Below, piece by piece: positions 53,237 to 62,435 of a DNA stretch of 64,000 bases. Made by a program: the position numbers and the translations under genes. Numbering within the stretch: the stretch's first letter is position 1; each line of letters starts with the position of its first letter. Source of the DNA: Parasphingopyxis algicola (lineage in GTDB: Bacteria; Pseudomonadota; Alphaproteobacteria; Sphingomonadales; Sphingomonadaceae); contig NZ_CP051131.1 in assembly GCF_013378075.1 (NCBI RefSeq), forward strand, positions 3,236,501-3,300,500, written 5' to 3'. The notes beneath the pieces were generated by a model. It was given only the letters and a program-made list of their open reading frames with translations, searched no databases and had not been told where the DNA came from.

Positions 53237-54247
53237 CTACGCGATCGTCCGAGAAAGCGACCCGTAGCTGACATCGAAGACCTCACCAGCAACTTTCGAA
53301 GTGCTGTCACCGGCAAAGAACAGAACGGCCTTGGCAACATCGATGGGCTCGAGATGCGCGACATTCAGCGTGCTTCCAGCCACGGCACCTTCCACCATCG
53401 CATCAAAACTCGGATTGGCTGCATCGGGCATCATCTTGCCAAGGATCACGGAATTGTTTGCAAGGGGGGTGTCGACAAGGCCCGGGGCGACCACATTGCA
53501 GAGGATGTTGGATTTGCCATACGTTACGGCAGCGGACTTCGCGAAGCCGATCATCGCCCATTTGGTCGAAGCGTAAACAGGAAAGAGTTCATTACCCATT
53601 CGACCGAGCGCGGATGAAATGAAGATCATGCGGCCCGAGTTTTGAGGCACCATGATGCGAGCGGCAGCCTGAGTGGTCTTGATCGCACCAGCGACGTTGA
53701 TCTCGTAGACCGTGCTTACCTCGTCAGCGGAGAAATCGCGGATCGCTCCGGCCTGAGAGACACCAGCATTGACGACCACGATATCCAAACTCCCGAAGTT
53801 ATCGACGGCCTGCTGCATCGCGCTGTCCAAAGCTGCCCGATCGCGAACGTCTCCTTTGATGCCGAGGCATCGAGCGCCAAGCGCTTCCACGCTCGTCTTG
53901 GCAGACTGCAGGTCCGCTTCGGACGACAGCGGGTATTGAACATGGGGCACATTGGGTGTTGCGATATCGAAGAGGACGATATCCGCTCCGGCCTTGGCCA
54001 GCTCCTCGGCTGATGCAAGGCCAATGCCGCGAGCGCCACCTGTGATAAAGGCCACTTTCCCCGACAGTTCGCGCCGGTCGCCAGCGCTGTCCGATGATTG
54101 AGCGGAAGCGCTGGTAGCACCAAGAACTGCAGGACCAGCTGCTGCGGCCGCGCCCACTGCGGCGGCAGCTAGAAGGCTCCGGCGGTCCGGATTCTCTGGA
54201 CCGCCGTCTTGGGCTGTGCTTGCGAGATTTTGGTTCGAATTCGTCAT
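53237..54247 (-). CDS. Tat-exported short-chain dehydrogenase/reductase
   Basis: A 336-residue SDR with an N-terminal twin-arginine signal: DRRSLLAAAAVGAAAAAGPAVLG (about residues 20-43), cleavage near SASA/Q. The catalytic domain follows: TGGARGIGLAS, NAGVSQAG, and YASTKWAMIGF with Tyr and Lys. Export of a folded NAD(P)-dependent enzyme is unusual because the cofactor would need to be bound before export. It may act on a periplasmic alcohol or ketone. Ribosome binding site and start are good. Confidence 0.87.
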   Translation of the reverse strand: MTNSNQNLASTAQDGGPENPDRRSLLAAAAVGAAAAAGPAVLGATSASAQSSDSAGDRRELSGKVAFITGGARGIGLASAEELAKAGADIVLFDIATPNVPHVQYPLSSEADLQSAKTSVEALGARCLGIKGDVRDRAALDSAMQQAVDNFGSLDIVVVNAGVSQAGAIRDFSADEVSTVYEINVAGAIKTTQAAARIMVPQNSGRMIFISSALGRMGNELFPVYASTKWAMIGFAKSAAVTYGKSNILCNVVAPGLVDTPLANNSVILGKMMPDAANPSFDAMVEGAVAGSTLNVAHLEPIDVAKAVLFFAGDSTSKVAGEVFDVSYGSLSRTIA

Positions 54248-54423
54248 GTTTACTCCTCGGAAAAATCAAACAGCTTGCGTTTGCGAGGCGCTAAGTAGCG
54301 CGGCTCAGAAATAGGCGCTTGCCTACAAATTCGAGATTCGTGCCAAATCCTCGCCATGTGTGCCTTCGCCCTCACGTCATCTTGGAGGGATTTGAGCGCG
54401 CAAATTCGCAGGAGATTTGGCTA

Positions 54424-54710
54424 CTACTTCGTAGAATATGCGACTACGGTCACGTTAACCGCATCGCGTCGTATGGGTATGATGCTCTGATATGCTTGCG
54501 ACTCGTGCCAGGCATTCAGCGATTGCATGTCCGGGAACTGGACAACAACGCACTCGTCGTAGTCGATCTCGCCAGCGAGCACGCTCTCCATCTTGCCCCA
54601 AAGCAGGCGCTCCCCGCCGTGCGGGATGAGACTAGCTTCGGCCTTTGCGACATAATCGTCGAACTTGTCTTTGTCCTTCACGGACCATGTGGAAATGAAA
54701 AAGCCGTCAC
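54424..54710 (-). CDS. DUF1330-family protein with an apparent frameshift near its start
   Basis: A small ferredoxin-like-fold protein of about 95 residues; the uninterrupted part (54424-54681) starts at a GTG and gives 85 residues from KDKDKFDDYVAKAEASL to VAYSTK. An ideal AGAGGAGG ribosome binding site points to a GTG at 54710, but that frame runs into a stop after ten codons. Adding one T to the five-T run (54697-54701) would join it in frame, giving MTAFFISTWSVKDKDKF, which is the true DUF1330 N-terminus. So this is a recent frameshift or a homopolymer sequencing error. Function of the family is unknown; it follows the SDR at 54748. Confidence 0.65.
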
Positions 54711-54747
54711 TTGGGCCTCCTCTTTGAAAGATAGGTGCTGAATTGAG

Positions 54748-55653
54748 TTACAGACGAGCGCGAAGGCGATTTACGAGAAGGTCATCCTTCAGGATCACGT
54801 CTTTCATCGACAGCAATTCTTCGACATCCCAGTTGGCACTCAGATATCGACCGGCAGCCCAGTCAGCCTGACCAGAAGAAAGCCAGACCGCGAAAGCCGC
54901 TGCGAGTTCGGGTGGGTCAGTCAGATATTCATGCATGTAATCAGGCATACTCTTGCCGATTTCAGTGGCTACGCCGCCCGGGTGCATAGCGAAGCACTTA
55001 ACACCCTCCGCACCGTGGTCACTTTGAACGAACTCACAGAGCCGATTGATTGCATGTTTTGAGGTCTGATAATCTGATGCGCCGTCCACCAGCAACTGCG
55101 CGCCAACCGACGATACCAGGAGAAGGTGTCCGCCTCGCGACCCTTCACCACTGGACCTAGCGGCTGATTCTATCAGGTAAGGCAGGCAGTGGCGAGCGAC
55201 GTGATAAGCGCCCCTGACATTCACTTCGAATGTGGTCCACCAGCTTTCGGGATCAGAAATCGCGAGCTTCTTCCATGGACCCAAAGCACCAGCATTGGCA
55301 TCAGCGACGTCAATGCCTCCGAACTTCTCGACGCACTCGTTGACCGCATCGGAAACCTGCATCGGATCGGTCACGTCAATGCTCAAATACGCGAACTCAG
55401 TGTTCGGGTTGGCTTCCTCAACCGCCTCGCGCGTTTCATTCAGACCTTGATCGGATCGAGCCGTCGCATAGATCGCCTTCGCACCGGCAGCTGCAAAAGC
55501 AGCAGCAGTCGCGCGTCCGATCCCACGCGACGCACCCGTAATGAAGAGTACTTTGCCCGCCGCTGCCGCCTTGAGCGCGCCCTGCGGATCGATCGCTTCG
55601 TACACTGCGTGTTGCGAGGTCAGGTCCAGTTCCTGTCTTGCGATCGACGACAT
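54748..55653 (-). CDS. Short-chain dehydrogenase/reductase
   Basis: A 301-residue SDR from ATG 55653, chosen because GGAGGA lies eight bases upstream; an earlier in-frame start adds 12 residues. TGASRGIGRATAAAF is the cofactor motif, ANAG replaces the usual NNAG, and YQTSKHAINRL holds the catalytic Tyr and Lys. A C-terminal extension of about 50 residues (LSANWDVEELLSMKDVILKDD) is longer than in FabG-type enzymes. It heads the operon with the DUF1330 gene and is divergent from the decayed AraC gene. Confidence 0.86.
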   Translation of the reverse strand: MSSIARQELDLTSQHAVYEAIDPQGALKAAAAGKVLFITGASRGIGRATAAAFAAAGAKAIYATARSDQGLNETREAVEEANPNTEFAYLSIDVTDPMQVSDAVNECVEKFGGIDVADANAGALGPWKKLAISDPESWWTTFEVNVRGAYHVARHCLPYLIESAARSSGEGSRGGHLLLVSSVGAQLLVDGASDYQTSKHAINRLCEFVQSDHGAEGVKCFAMHPGGVATEIGKSMPDYMHEYLTDPPELAAAFAVWLSSGQADWAAGRYLSANWDVEELLSMKDVILKDDLLVNRLRARL

Positions 55654-55832
55654 TTGCGTCCTCCAGTCCAGCTCATTTAAGGCAATCAACCCAAAAATGC
55701 GTTTCGTGTGAAACTTCAGAGTCGTATATGCCTTAGCAGCGAAGGGAATGGTGTGACGTGCCAGTTTCTCCTAGAAATATGCCTTTATCTGCATCGCTGG
55801 GTAAGTTTGGCTTCATTCGCAAAAAATTGTGA

Positions 55833-56235
55833 ATGAGCGCATTCGAAATGATTGAGAACATGAGGAACTGTGCAATCGAAGCAATGGGCCGGGACGAACG
55901 AGGCGGCAATTGCTATTTCTATTCCGATCGTATCTTTTGCTTATAAAGGATCGATACGTCCGAATTGCGCGATACGATTTATGAAACAGCGTGCTGCATG
56001 ATATTGCAGGCGAGCAATCGAACGATAATAGACGGCCGCGCTTTGGATCTTTTCCAAGCATAATGTCCTATTCAGCCATTATGTGTCTGTTCAGGCGCAA
56101 ACTCCATTCGCACTCAATGAACAGGGTGAATTCGCGGCGAAAACACTCGTGAAAGAGCTCGAAAGCGAACGGCAAAGGGCTGACGGTGTGATCGTCTGGG
56201 ATCTAGTGCTTCTTACAGCAGCGAAAGTAGAATGA
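55833..56235 (+). pseudogene. Decayed AraC-family regulator (N-terminal part)
   Basis: From ATG 55833 the frame reads MSAFEMIENMRNCAIEAMG up to YSDRIFCL, then a TAA at 55944, then in the same frame DTSELRDTIYETACCMILQ and NRTIIDGRALDLF, matching TSELRNTMYEPALCLIVQG and TIIDGGKLALS of the intact AraC at 52338. A frameshift follows, after which VLFSHYVSVQAQ matches VLISHHVPVQAQ. The final part up to TGA 56235 no longer matches, and the DNA-binding domain is absent. It sits divergent from the SDR at 54748, where a functional regulator once probably was. Confidence 0.7.
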
Positions 56236-56298
56236 CCGCTTTCGAGGATCCTGCGTAGCCTTCGAAACATCCGCTATTGGGTCGGAAGCGGTCATTCT
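56229..56298. repeat. Long inverted repeat with 38-base spacer
   Basis: AGAATGACCGCTTTCG at 56229-56244 and CGGAAGCGGTCATTCT at 56283-56298 are complementary at 15 of 16 positions. It overlaps the end of the AraC pseudogene and lies at the left edge of repeat copy 3. It belongs to the same CCGCTTT...AGCGG sequence family as the hairpins in the repeats. Confidence 0.7.
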
Positions 56299-56312
56299 TA
56301 AGATCGCCACTG

Positions 56313-56600
56313 AATGTCCGCTTTCGGCCAAATAGCGGACCGTCAGGAAAAGGCCTGGGCGCTCTCATTGTGAAGAAAAAGTTCGACATGGTATTAAACA
56401 TGGTATCTAGTCGATTAGAGGAAGAAAAATCATTTTACTTCAGTAGCTTGATTGCTAGTTACGAATCCCACCCTCTCCGCCAGATTATTAAGTAAAATAA
56501 GTATGTTAATGGGAATCTTTGCGGTTGATCACCGGCCAAGTTGCGAGTGATCCGCACTAGCCGCATGTCCGTCAGCCCCAGTATTATGTTTGCTTTGCAA
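56313..56600 (+). repeat. Dispersed tRNA-Ser-fragment repeat, copy 3
   Basis: Left hairpin GTCCGCT/AGCGGAC (56316-56340), then AAGAAAAAGTTCGACATGG (56372), tRNA fragment at 56459-56482, then an AT-rich spacer and a diverged form of the right block (TTGCGGTTGATCACCGGCC). It has drifted more than copies 1 and 2 and its right hairpin is no longer complete. Confidence 0.8.
56459..56482 (+). other. 3' end of a tRNA-Ser gene (attachment-site-like fragment)
   Basis: TTACGAATCCCACCC then TCTCCGCCA. One substitution at the T-loop edge compared with copy 1; acceptor strand and CCA identical. Confidence 0.72.
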
Positions 56601-56624
56601 CCCATTATCGACGTTCCGTTCGTC

Positions 56625-57914
56625 CTATCTCAATGCGAAAAGCGAAGTCGGCGACGAACTGCCTCGTAGCGTAATTTCGCCGAGCGAACGCCATTCGGCG
56701 GCATCGATCTGGTTGATTGCGCTATCAAGTGCCGTCTTGGAAACGACAATCGCGGCGTCATGCTCTTTGGCGATAGATTCAATCCGCGAGGCTTCGTTGA
56801 CCGGCGGGCCGATTACGCTGAACTCCAGCCGGTTATCGTCGCCGATGGCGCCAACCATGACTCCGCCGGCGTGGATCGCAACAACCACGCGCACGGGTTC
56901 GAGCTGGCGGGCCTCCCGCAGGCTGTTCCAGGCCTCAAGCTCCGCCAATGCTTCGCGACCTGACCTAATGGCTTCGATTGATGCTGAAGCAAGATCGGTA
57001 TTCAGGCCGAACACGATGAGCGCGCCATCGCCGATAAACTTGTCGACTACGCCGCCATGGGCTGCGGCGACCTTGTTCACACGCGCGCGATATTCGCTGA
57101 GGAAGGCGCTGAGCTCTCGCGGTGTCATCGTCTCCGAGAGCGCCGTGAAGCCGCGAATGTCGACGAACATGATGACAAGCTCGGCAAGCCGCCCGGCCCG
57201 CATCTGCTCGATGTCCGTATCGGTCATATGATTCGATAGTTCGTCGGGCAGGAAGCGTTTCTGGTTGGCGCGGATTTCCGCCTCTTCGGCAATGTCGGCC
57301 AACAGCCTGCGGCCGCGCCACACGGAGAGGGCGGCTATACCCACGACCAGCAGCAACATGATCACCCGGATGAAATTCGGAATACCGGCATAGTTGGCCG
57401 CCAGATATCGCATCGTTTTGGGGTCGGGCACGGTTCGCGACCCCGGATCGAAAAGCAGCAGCGCGACAACTGCGGCTATAAGGATGGCGGACATTGAAAT
57501 CTGGAAAACGAGCCGGTAACGCAATGTTTGCAGGACGAGGAACACGGCCAGCAGATATCCTGCGGGCGAGGCGAGTGCGGCCAGCGAACTTGCCCCTGTC
57601 ATCACAAGGTCGAAATATATGTTGAGCGCGATCAGCACGACCTCCGCCCCGGCGAGCAGCCAGGCCAGCCACGTTCGGTAGAGACCGAGCTTGACGATGG
57701 CGAGCGACAAAAGACCGAGGCCGAAATATGCGACCAGCACGGATATCGAGAGATAGACTTCGCGCAACACACGCGGATCGTCGGGCAATCCGTCGCGCTG
57801 GATCAGGAAAGCCGCTGCGAGTCCCAATATGGCGGCTACCAGCATACGGGCGATGCCGATCAGCGCCTCTGCTTCGATTTCGGCGGAACGGAAGAGGCGA
57901 TCATAGTGCGTCAT
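56625..57914 (-). CDS. Membrane-bound class III adenylate/guanylate cyclase
   Basis: A 429-residue protein from ATG 57914. Five to six transmembrane helices occupy about residues 20-205, followed by a cytoplasmic class III cyclase domain: FVDIRGFTALSE and DKFIGDGALIVFG provide the two metal-binding Asp residues. There is no separate sensor domain beyond the membrane part. It follows the outer-membrane factor gene by 22 bases and ends the efflux operon, linking a cyclic nucleotide signal to efflux expression or membrane stress. Whether ATP or GTP is the substrate cannot be read by eye. Confidence 0.85.
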   Translation of the reverse strand: MTHYDRLFRSAEIEAEALIGIARMLVAAILGLAAAFLIQRDGLPDDPRVLREVYLSISVLVAYFGLGLLSLAIVKLGLYRTWLAWLLAGAEVVLIALNIYFDLVMTGASSLAALASPAGYLLAVFLVLQTLRYRLVFQISMSAILIAAVVALLLFDPGSRTVPDPKTMRYLAANYAGIPNFIRVIMLLLVVGIAALSVWRGRRLLADIAEEAEIRANQKRFLPDELSNHMTDTDIEQMRAGRLAELVIMFVDIRGFTALSETMTPRELSAFLSEYRARVNKVAAAHGGVVDKFIGDGALIVFGLNTDLASASIEAIRSGREALAELEAWNSLREARQLEPVRVVVAIHAGGVMVGAIGDDNRLEFSVIGPPVNEASRIESIAKEHDAAIVVSKTALDSAINQIDAAEWRSLGEITLRGSSSPTSLFALR

Positions 57915-57936
57915 GCGCAAGGTCTCGCCGCCAGCA

Positions 57937-59364
57937 CTATTCGCGCTCGGCAATGGCATCGGCGGTTCGCCAATCGCCGCCCAGGGCGAGGCTGAGATCG
58001 ATATATTGGGTCAGTACGGCGCGCTGGATCGCGACGAGGCTGCTGCGCGTGCCGAAAACGCGCTGCTGGATGTTCAGCACGTCGATCAACTCATTCTCGC
58101 CCTCATCGAACCGCAGCTGCGCGATATAGAGCGCGCGGTCCGACGCCCGGTCGGAGGCGATGAGCGCCGCGCGGCGCTGGCGGAGGACTTGGCCGGCATC
58201 GAGCAGACCTTCGACTTCGGAAAATGCGTTGAGAGCTAGGTCCGCATAGTTGGCGATCGCCTCTTCCTGCGCGGCCGTTGCGATATCGACCTGCGCCTGT
58301 CGCCGCCCGCCATCGAAAATCGGCGCCAGCAGGTTGGACGCGAGCCGCCAGACGACATTCACCGGATCGAGTAGATCGGACAGCTCGTTCGATGCGCCGC
58401 CGAGCGAGCCGGTCAGGCTGATCTGGGGCAGCCGCGCGGCTTGCGCCTGATCGACACCGGCTATGGCCGATGCGATGCGGCGTTCGGCGGCGATGATATC
58501 CGGTCGGCGTTCGAGCAACTGCGAAGGAATGCCGGGTTCGGGCGGCGCCGGCTCGCGCGGCAGCGTGGCGGCAAATTCGAGTTCGGTCGCCGGGTAACGA
58601 CCAAGCAGCACTTCGAATGCGCGGATCGCATCGCGCTCGCCAAGTTGTGCGCTAAGCAGCGAATCGCGGGCGGTTTCCAGATCGGTGCGCGCCAGTGCGG
58701 CATCCTGCGCATTGGCATAGCCATTGGCGAACCGGACCCGGACGATCCGGTCTATTTCGGTCAAAGCATCGACAATGTCTTGGGCAACGCCGACCTGCAG
58801 CCCGGCCTCCAGGGTGATGAAATAGGCCCGCGCCACGGCGGCGGCGAGGGAGTGTTGCGCAAAACGATAATCGGCTTCCAGTGCGCGGGCGCTTTGCCGG
58901 GCGGCCTCGACATCGGAGCGCACCCGGCCCCAGACATCGACTTCCCAACTCGCCTGCGCGCCGAGTGTCAGTGCCGTGTTTGTCGGCCCACCTTCAAGCG
59001 GGCCGCTGCGCGCGGCGCTCGCCGTGCCGTCAAGCGAAGGATAGAGCTGCGATCGGGACTGGCGGAGCAGCGCATAGGCGCGGTCGACGGCGGCCGCTGT
59101 GGCGCGCAGGCTGCGATTGTTCGCCTGCGCTTCGACGACCAGCGCCGAAAGAACCGGATCGTCGAACGCATCGATCCAGCCGATATGGACGGTGCCCACG
59201 CTTTCCCGCGCCATCGCCCATCGCTGGGGGACGGGCGGGAGGCTGGTATCGGCCAACCTGCTCGTCTCGCCGCTCGTATTGCTGAAGCTCGCGCAACCCG
59301 AAATCGCCAGGCCGAGGACCAGTCCGGCCGGCAGAAGCGTCGCGCGTGTCGTCCGGCGTATCAT
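57937..59364 (-). CDS. RND efflux outer-membrane lipoprotein (NodT/OprM family)
   Basis: A 475-residue outer-membrane factor. The signal peptide ends with the lipobox AISGC (Cys near residue 24). Two repeated OEP domains follow, with RSQLYPSLDGTAS, WEVDVWGRVRSDVEAA and the second half ARLPQISLTGSLGG. It forms the trimeric exit duct of the pump. The start ATG overlaps the stop of the transporter gene (ATGA), so a much longer frame from 59901 can be dismissed. Confidence 0.92.
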   Translation of the reverse strand: MIRRTTRATLLPAGLVLGLAISGCASFSNTSGETSRLADTSLPPVPQRWAMARESVGTVHIGWIDAFDDPVLSALVVEAQANNRSLRATAAAVDRAYALLRQSRSQLYPSLDGTASAARSGPLEGGPTNTALTLGAQASWEVDVWGRVRSDVEAARQSARALEADYRFAQHSLAAAVARAYFITLEAGLQVGVAQDIVDALTEIDRIVRVRFANGYANAQDAALARTDLETARDSLLSAQLGERDAIRAFEVLLGRYPATELEFAATLPREPAPPEPGIPSQLLERRPDIIAAERRIASAIAGVDQAQAARLPQISLTGSLGGASNELSDLLDPVNVVWRLASNLLAPIFDGGRRQAQVDIATAAQEEAIANYADLALNAFSEVEGLLDAGQVLRQRRAALIASDRASDRALYIAQLRFDEGENELIDVLNIQQRVFGTRSSLVAIQRAVLTQYIDLSLALGGDWRTADAIAERE

Positions 59365-62300
59365 GTCGCGTCTCCCGCCGCTGTCTCGTCCGTGCCGATC
59401 CGGAAGAACAGCAGATACAGAACGGGCACGATGACGAGAGTGAGGATAGTGGCGAAGCTGAGACCGAACACCAGCACGACGGCCATGGAGCGGAAGAAGG
59501 CGTCTCCGAAGAGCGGCATGACGCCGAGCACCGTGGTGATCGCGCCCATAGCGACAGGACGCACGCGGCTCGCCGCTGAATCGATCACGGCGTCGAAACG
59601 CGGTTTGCCCTCGCCGATTTCCAAGTCCATTTGGTCTACCAGAACGATGGCGTTCTTGATGAGTAGGCCCGAGAGCGACAGCACGCCGAGAATGGCCATG
59701 AACTCCATCGCCGAATTGGTGAGCAGCAAGCCGATCACGACGCCGATAATCGCCAGTGGGACGACCAGCCAGATGATGAGCGGCTGGCGTAGGGCGTTGA
59801 AGAGCAGCACGACAACCAGCACCATGGCGAGAAAGCCGATCGGTAATGTACTGGCGAGATTTTCGTTGGCCTCTGTGCTGCTGCCATATTCGCCTTGCCA
59901 TGTAAGCGTATAGCCCGGCGGCAGGGTGATATTCTCAACGGCCGGACGCACTCTTTCCAGCGCCACCGATGCCAGTTCGCCGGGCAAGGGGTCAGCCTGC
60001 GCCCGGATCGTCCAGACCCGGTCGATGCGGCGCAATATCGCATCGCGCCAGACTGTTTCGAACCCACTCACCGTTTCGATCAGCGGCACCGTTCCCCCGG
60101 TCACCTGGCTCGGTATCTGGACGCTCGCGATACTTTGCACGTCCCGCCGTTCGCCAATTGGCGCACGGGCGACGATGGGGATCAGCGTGTCACCCTCGCG
60201 ATACACGCCGACATTGCGGCCCGAGAAATTGGTGCGCAGGGCATTGGCCAGATCCTCGCGGGATATCCCCAGCCGCCGGCTTCGTGCTTCCGAATAGATC
60301 GGCTCGATCACGCTGATGCGTTGCCGCCAGTCGTTCTTGATGGCGGTCAATCCGCCGTCAGTGGCGAAAATCTCTTCGGCTTCCGATGACAGCTGGCGCA
60401 ACACGGCGGGATCGGGACCGGAAAACTCCGCTTCGATCTTGGAGCCGCCACCCGGGCCCAGCTGGAATTGCCAGACCTTGGCCTGCGCGTCAGGATAATT
60501 ATCGTTGATATGGTTTTGGATCGCCGGCACCAGCTCTCCGATCCGGTCATAATCGACCTGCAAGAGCAGCTGGCCGTAAGACGAGTTCGTGCTTTCAGGC
60601 GGATAGACGAGCATGTAACGCAGCGCGCCCTGGCCAATAAGCGTATTCACGCCCTCGACGCCCTCCATCGCGCTGACCTCTTCTTCCAGCTGCGTCACAT
60701 CTTCGAAAGTGCGCTCGAAATCGGTTCCCTGCGGCAGCCAGACATCGACGACAAGTTGGGGCGTCGTCGAGGCCGGGAAAAAGCCGGATTTCACGAAGCC
60801 GAAGCCGGCAACCGAAAGCAGGAACAGTCCGACAGCCGCGCCCACCGCAAGCCAGGGCCGCCCCAGTACGTCGCGCAGGAAATCCTTGTAGCGCGTCATG
60901 AAGCGATGCTCGGTCTGCTCCTCGATCGCGTCTGCATCCACCTCCTTGAACAGCATATCGGCGAGCAATGGTACGGCGGTGATCGCGAAGACCCAGCTGA
61001 ACAGCAGCGATATCAGAACCACCCAGAAGAGATGACCGGTAAATTCGGCCGTGGAGCCGGGCGCGAAGCCGATCGGCCCGAAGGCGATAATCCCGACCAG
61101 CGTGCCGCCCAGCAGCGGCCATTTGCTCCGCGCGACGACCTCTTTGGCGATATCGAGTTTCTTCCTTCCCTGCTGGATGGCGACGAGAATCCCTTCGGTC
61201 ACAACGATAGCGTTATCGACAAGCATGCCGAGCGCGATGATCAGTGCGCCCAGCGAAATCCGGTGCATCGGGATTCCGGAGAGATACATGGTGGCGAGCG
61301 TCGCCGAGATGGTGAGCACCAGAACTCCGCCGATAATGAGGGCCGAGCGCAAACCCATGAAGAAATAGAGCGTGATCAGCACGATCGCGAGTGCCATTAC
61401 GACATTGATCGCGAAGGCCTGAACGGCGGCATCCGTCACCTTGCCCTGATGATAATATTCATGGACTTCAATGCCGAGCGGACGCCGGCTTTCGGCCTCG
61501 GCCAGCGCCGCGTCGATGGCTTCGCCCATGGCGACGACATTGGCGCCCGACACATTGGATATGCCGATCCCGATGGCCGGCTCGCCATTATAGCGATTGA
61601 GGAAGGTTGGCGGATCGACATAGTCGCGGCGGACCGTCGCCACATCGCGCAGGAAGATTACGGTGTCGGCTTCGGGCGTGGAAACGACGATATTCTCGAT
61701 AGCGGCGACCGAGCCGACCTCTCCGGTCGGCTGGATCAGGACACGCCGGTCGCCGATCCGCACATCGCCGGCCGAGATAACAGAGTTTTGCTGCGCGAGA
61801 TCGTTATAGACTTGGTCGACCGATACGCCGAGCGCGGAGGCGCGCTCGCGCGATATCTCGACATAGATGGCTTCCTGCTGTTGGCCCTGGATCGCAACCT
61901 TCGCAACGCCGTCGACAGCCAGCAGATCGGTGCGCAGGTCGCGCGCATATTCATAGAGCTCGCGCGGCGTATAGCCGTCCCCAGTGATCAGATAGTAGAT
62001 GCCGTAGACATCGCCGAAATCGTCGTTGACGATGGATTCCTGGGCTCCAGGCGGTAGCGAGCCCTGCGCATCGCGCACACGATTTCTGAGCTTGGTCCAT
62101 ACGAGCTGGAGAGCGTCACGCGTGGTTGAGTCGCCATATTTGACCTCGACGGTAATCCGCGAAAGCCCGTCGGACGAAACCGAGCGGACCTCTTCGACTT
62201 CCGCCATCTGCTGGATGGCGCTTTCGAGCGGCTCGGTGACTTCATTCGCAACCTCTTCGGGCGTCGCCCCCGGATATTGGGTGATGACGACGGCTTCGCG

Positions 62301-62426
62301 GATCGTAAACTCGGGGTCCTCGAAGCGCGGCATATTGCCATAGGCTATCCAGCCGCCGACCAGCACGCCGATAATCACGATGAAGCTGATCAGGCGGTTC
62401 TTTATGGAAAATTCTGCCGGCCCCAT
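59361..62426 (-). CDS. RND-family efflux transporter permease
   Basis: A 1021-residue inner-membrane pump of the AcrB superfamily, full length, with two sets of six transmembrane helices and two large periplasmic loops. In TM4, GMLVDNAIVV keeps the first of the two proton-relay Asp residues of AcrB (DD); the second is Asn, as in several proteobacterial relatives. TM10 LIKNAIVLVD keeps the relay Lys. The substrate class (hydrophobic drugs, solvents or aromatics) is inferred from the family. Overlaps the outer-membrane factor gene. Confidence 0.93.
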   Translation of the reverse strand: MGPAEFSIKNRLISFIVIIGVLVGGWIAYGNMPRFEDPEFTIREAVVITQYPGATPEEVANEVTEPLESAIQQMAEVEEVRSVSSDGLSRITVEVKYGDSTTRDALQLVWTKLRNRVRDAQGSLPPGAQESIVNDDFGDVYGIYYLITGDGYTPRELYEYARDLRTDLLAVDGVAKVAIQGQQQEAIYVEISRERASALGVSVDQVYNDLAQQNSVISAGDVRIGDRRVLIQPTGEVGSVAAIENIVVSTPEADTVIFLRDVATVRRDYVDPPTFLNRYNGEPAIGIGISNVSGANVVAMGEAIDAALAEAESRRPLGIEVHEYYHQGKVTDAAVQAFAINVVMALAIVLITLYFFMGLRSALIIGGVLVLTISATLATMYLSGIPMHRISLGALIIALGMLVDNAIVVTEGILVAIQQGRKKLDIAKEVVARSKWPLLGGTLVGIIAFGPIGFAPGSTAEFTGHLFWVVLISLLFSWVFAITAVPLLADMLFKEVDADAIEEQTEHRFMTRYKDFLRDVLGRPWLAVGAAVGLFLLSVAGFGFVKSGFFPASTTPQLVVDVWLPQGTDFERTFEDVTQLEEEVSAMEGVEGVNTLIGQGALRYMLVYPPESTNSSYGQLLLQVDYDRIGELVPAIQNHINDNYPDAQAKVWQFQLGPGGGSKIEAEFSGPDPAVLRQLSSEAEEIFATDGGLTAIKNDWRQRISVIEPIYSEARSRRLGISREDLANALRTNFSGRNVGVYREGDTLIPIVARAPIGERRDVQSIASVQIPSQVTGGTVPLIETVSGFETVWRDAILRRIDRVWTIRAQADPLPGELASVALERVRPAVENITLPPGYTLTWQGEYGSSTEANENLASTLPIGFLAMVLVVVLLFNALRQPLIIWLVVPLAIIGVVIGLLLTNSAMEFMAILGVLSLSGLLIKNAIVLVDQMDLEIGEGKPRFDAVIDSAASRVRPVAMGAITTVLGVMPLFGDAFFRSMAVVLVFGLSFATILTLVIVPVLYLLFFRIGTDETAAGDAT

Positions 62427-62435
62427 ATCTGTGCC

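Noticed and set aside
55813-56061. 82-residue minus-strand frame
   Set aside because: Antisense of the AraC pseudogene.
56213-56401. 62-residue minus-strand frame
   Set aside because: Produced by the inverted repeats and repeat copy 3; no initiation signal.
59365-59901. Long N-terminal extension of the outer-membrane lipoprotein frame
   Set aside because: Lies inside the pump gene; the signal peptide with lipobox starts at 59364.
58441-59913. 490-residue open frame on the plus strand
   Set aside because: Shadow of the outer-membrane factor gene and pump 3' end, which have strong family motifs in the other direction.
60468-62057. 529-residue open frame on the plus strand
   Set aside because: Opposite-strand shadow of the RND pump gene; low-complexity Arg/Asp/His-rich translation without family motifs.
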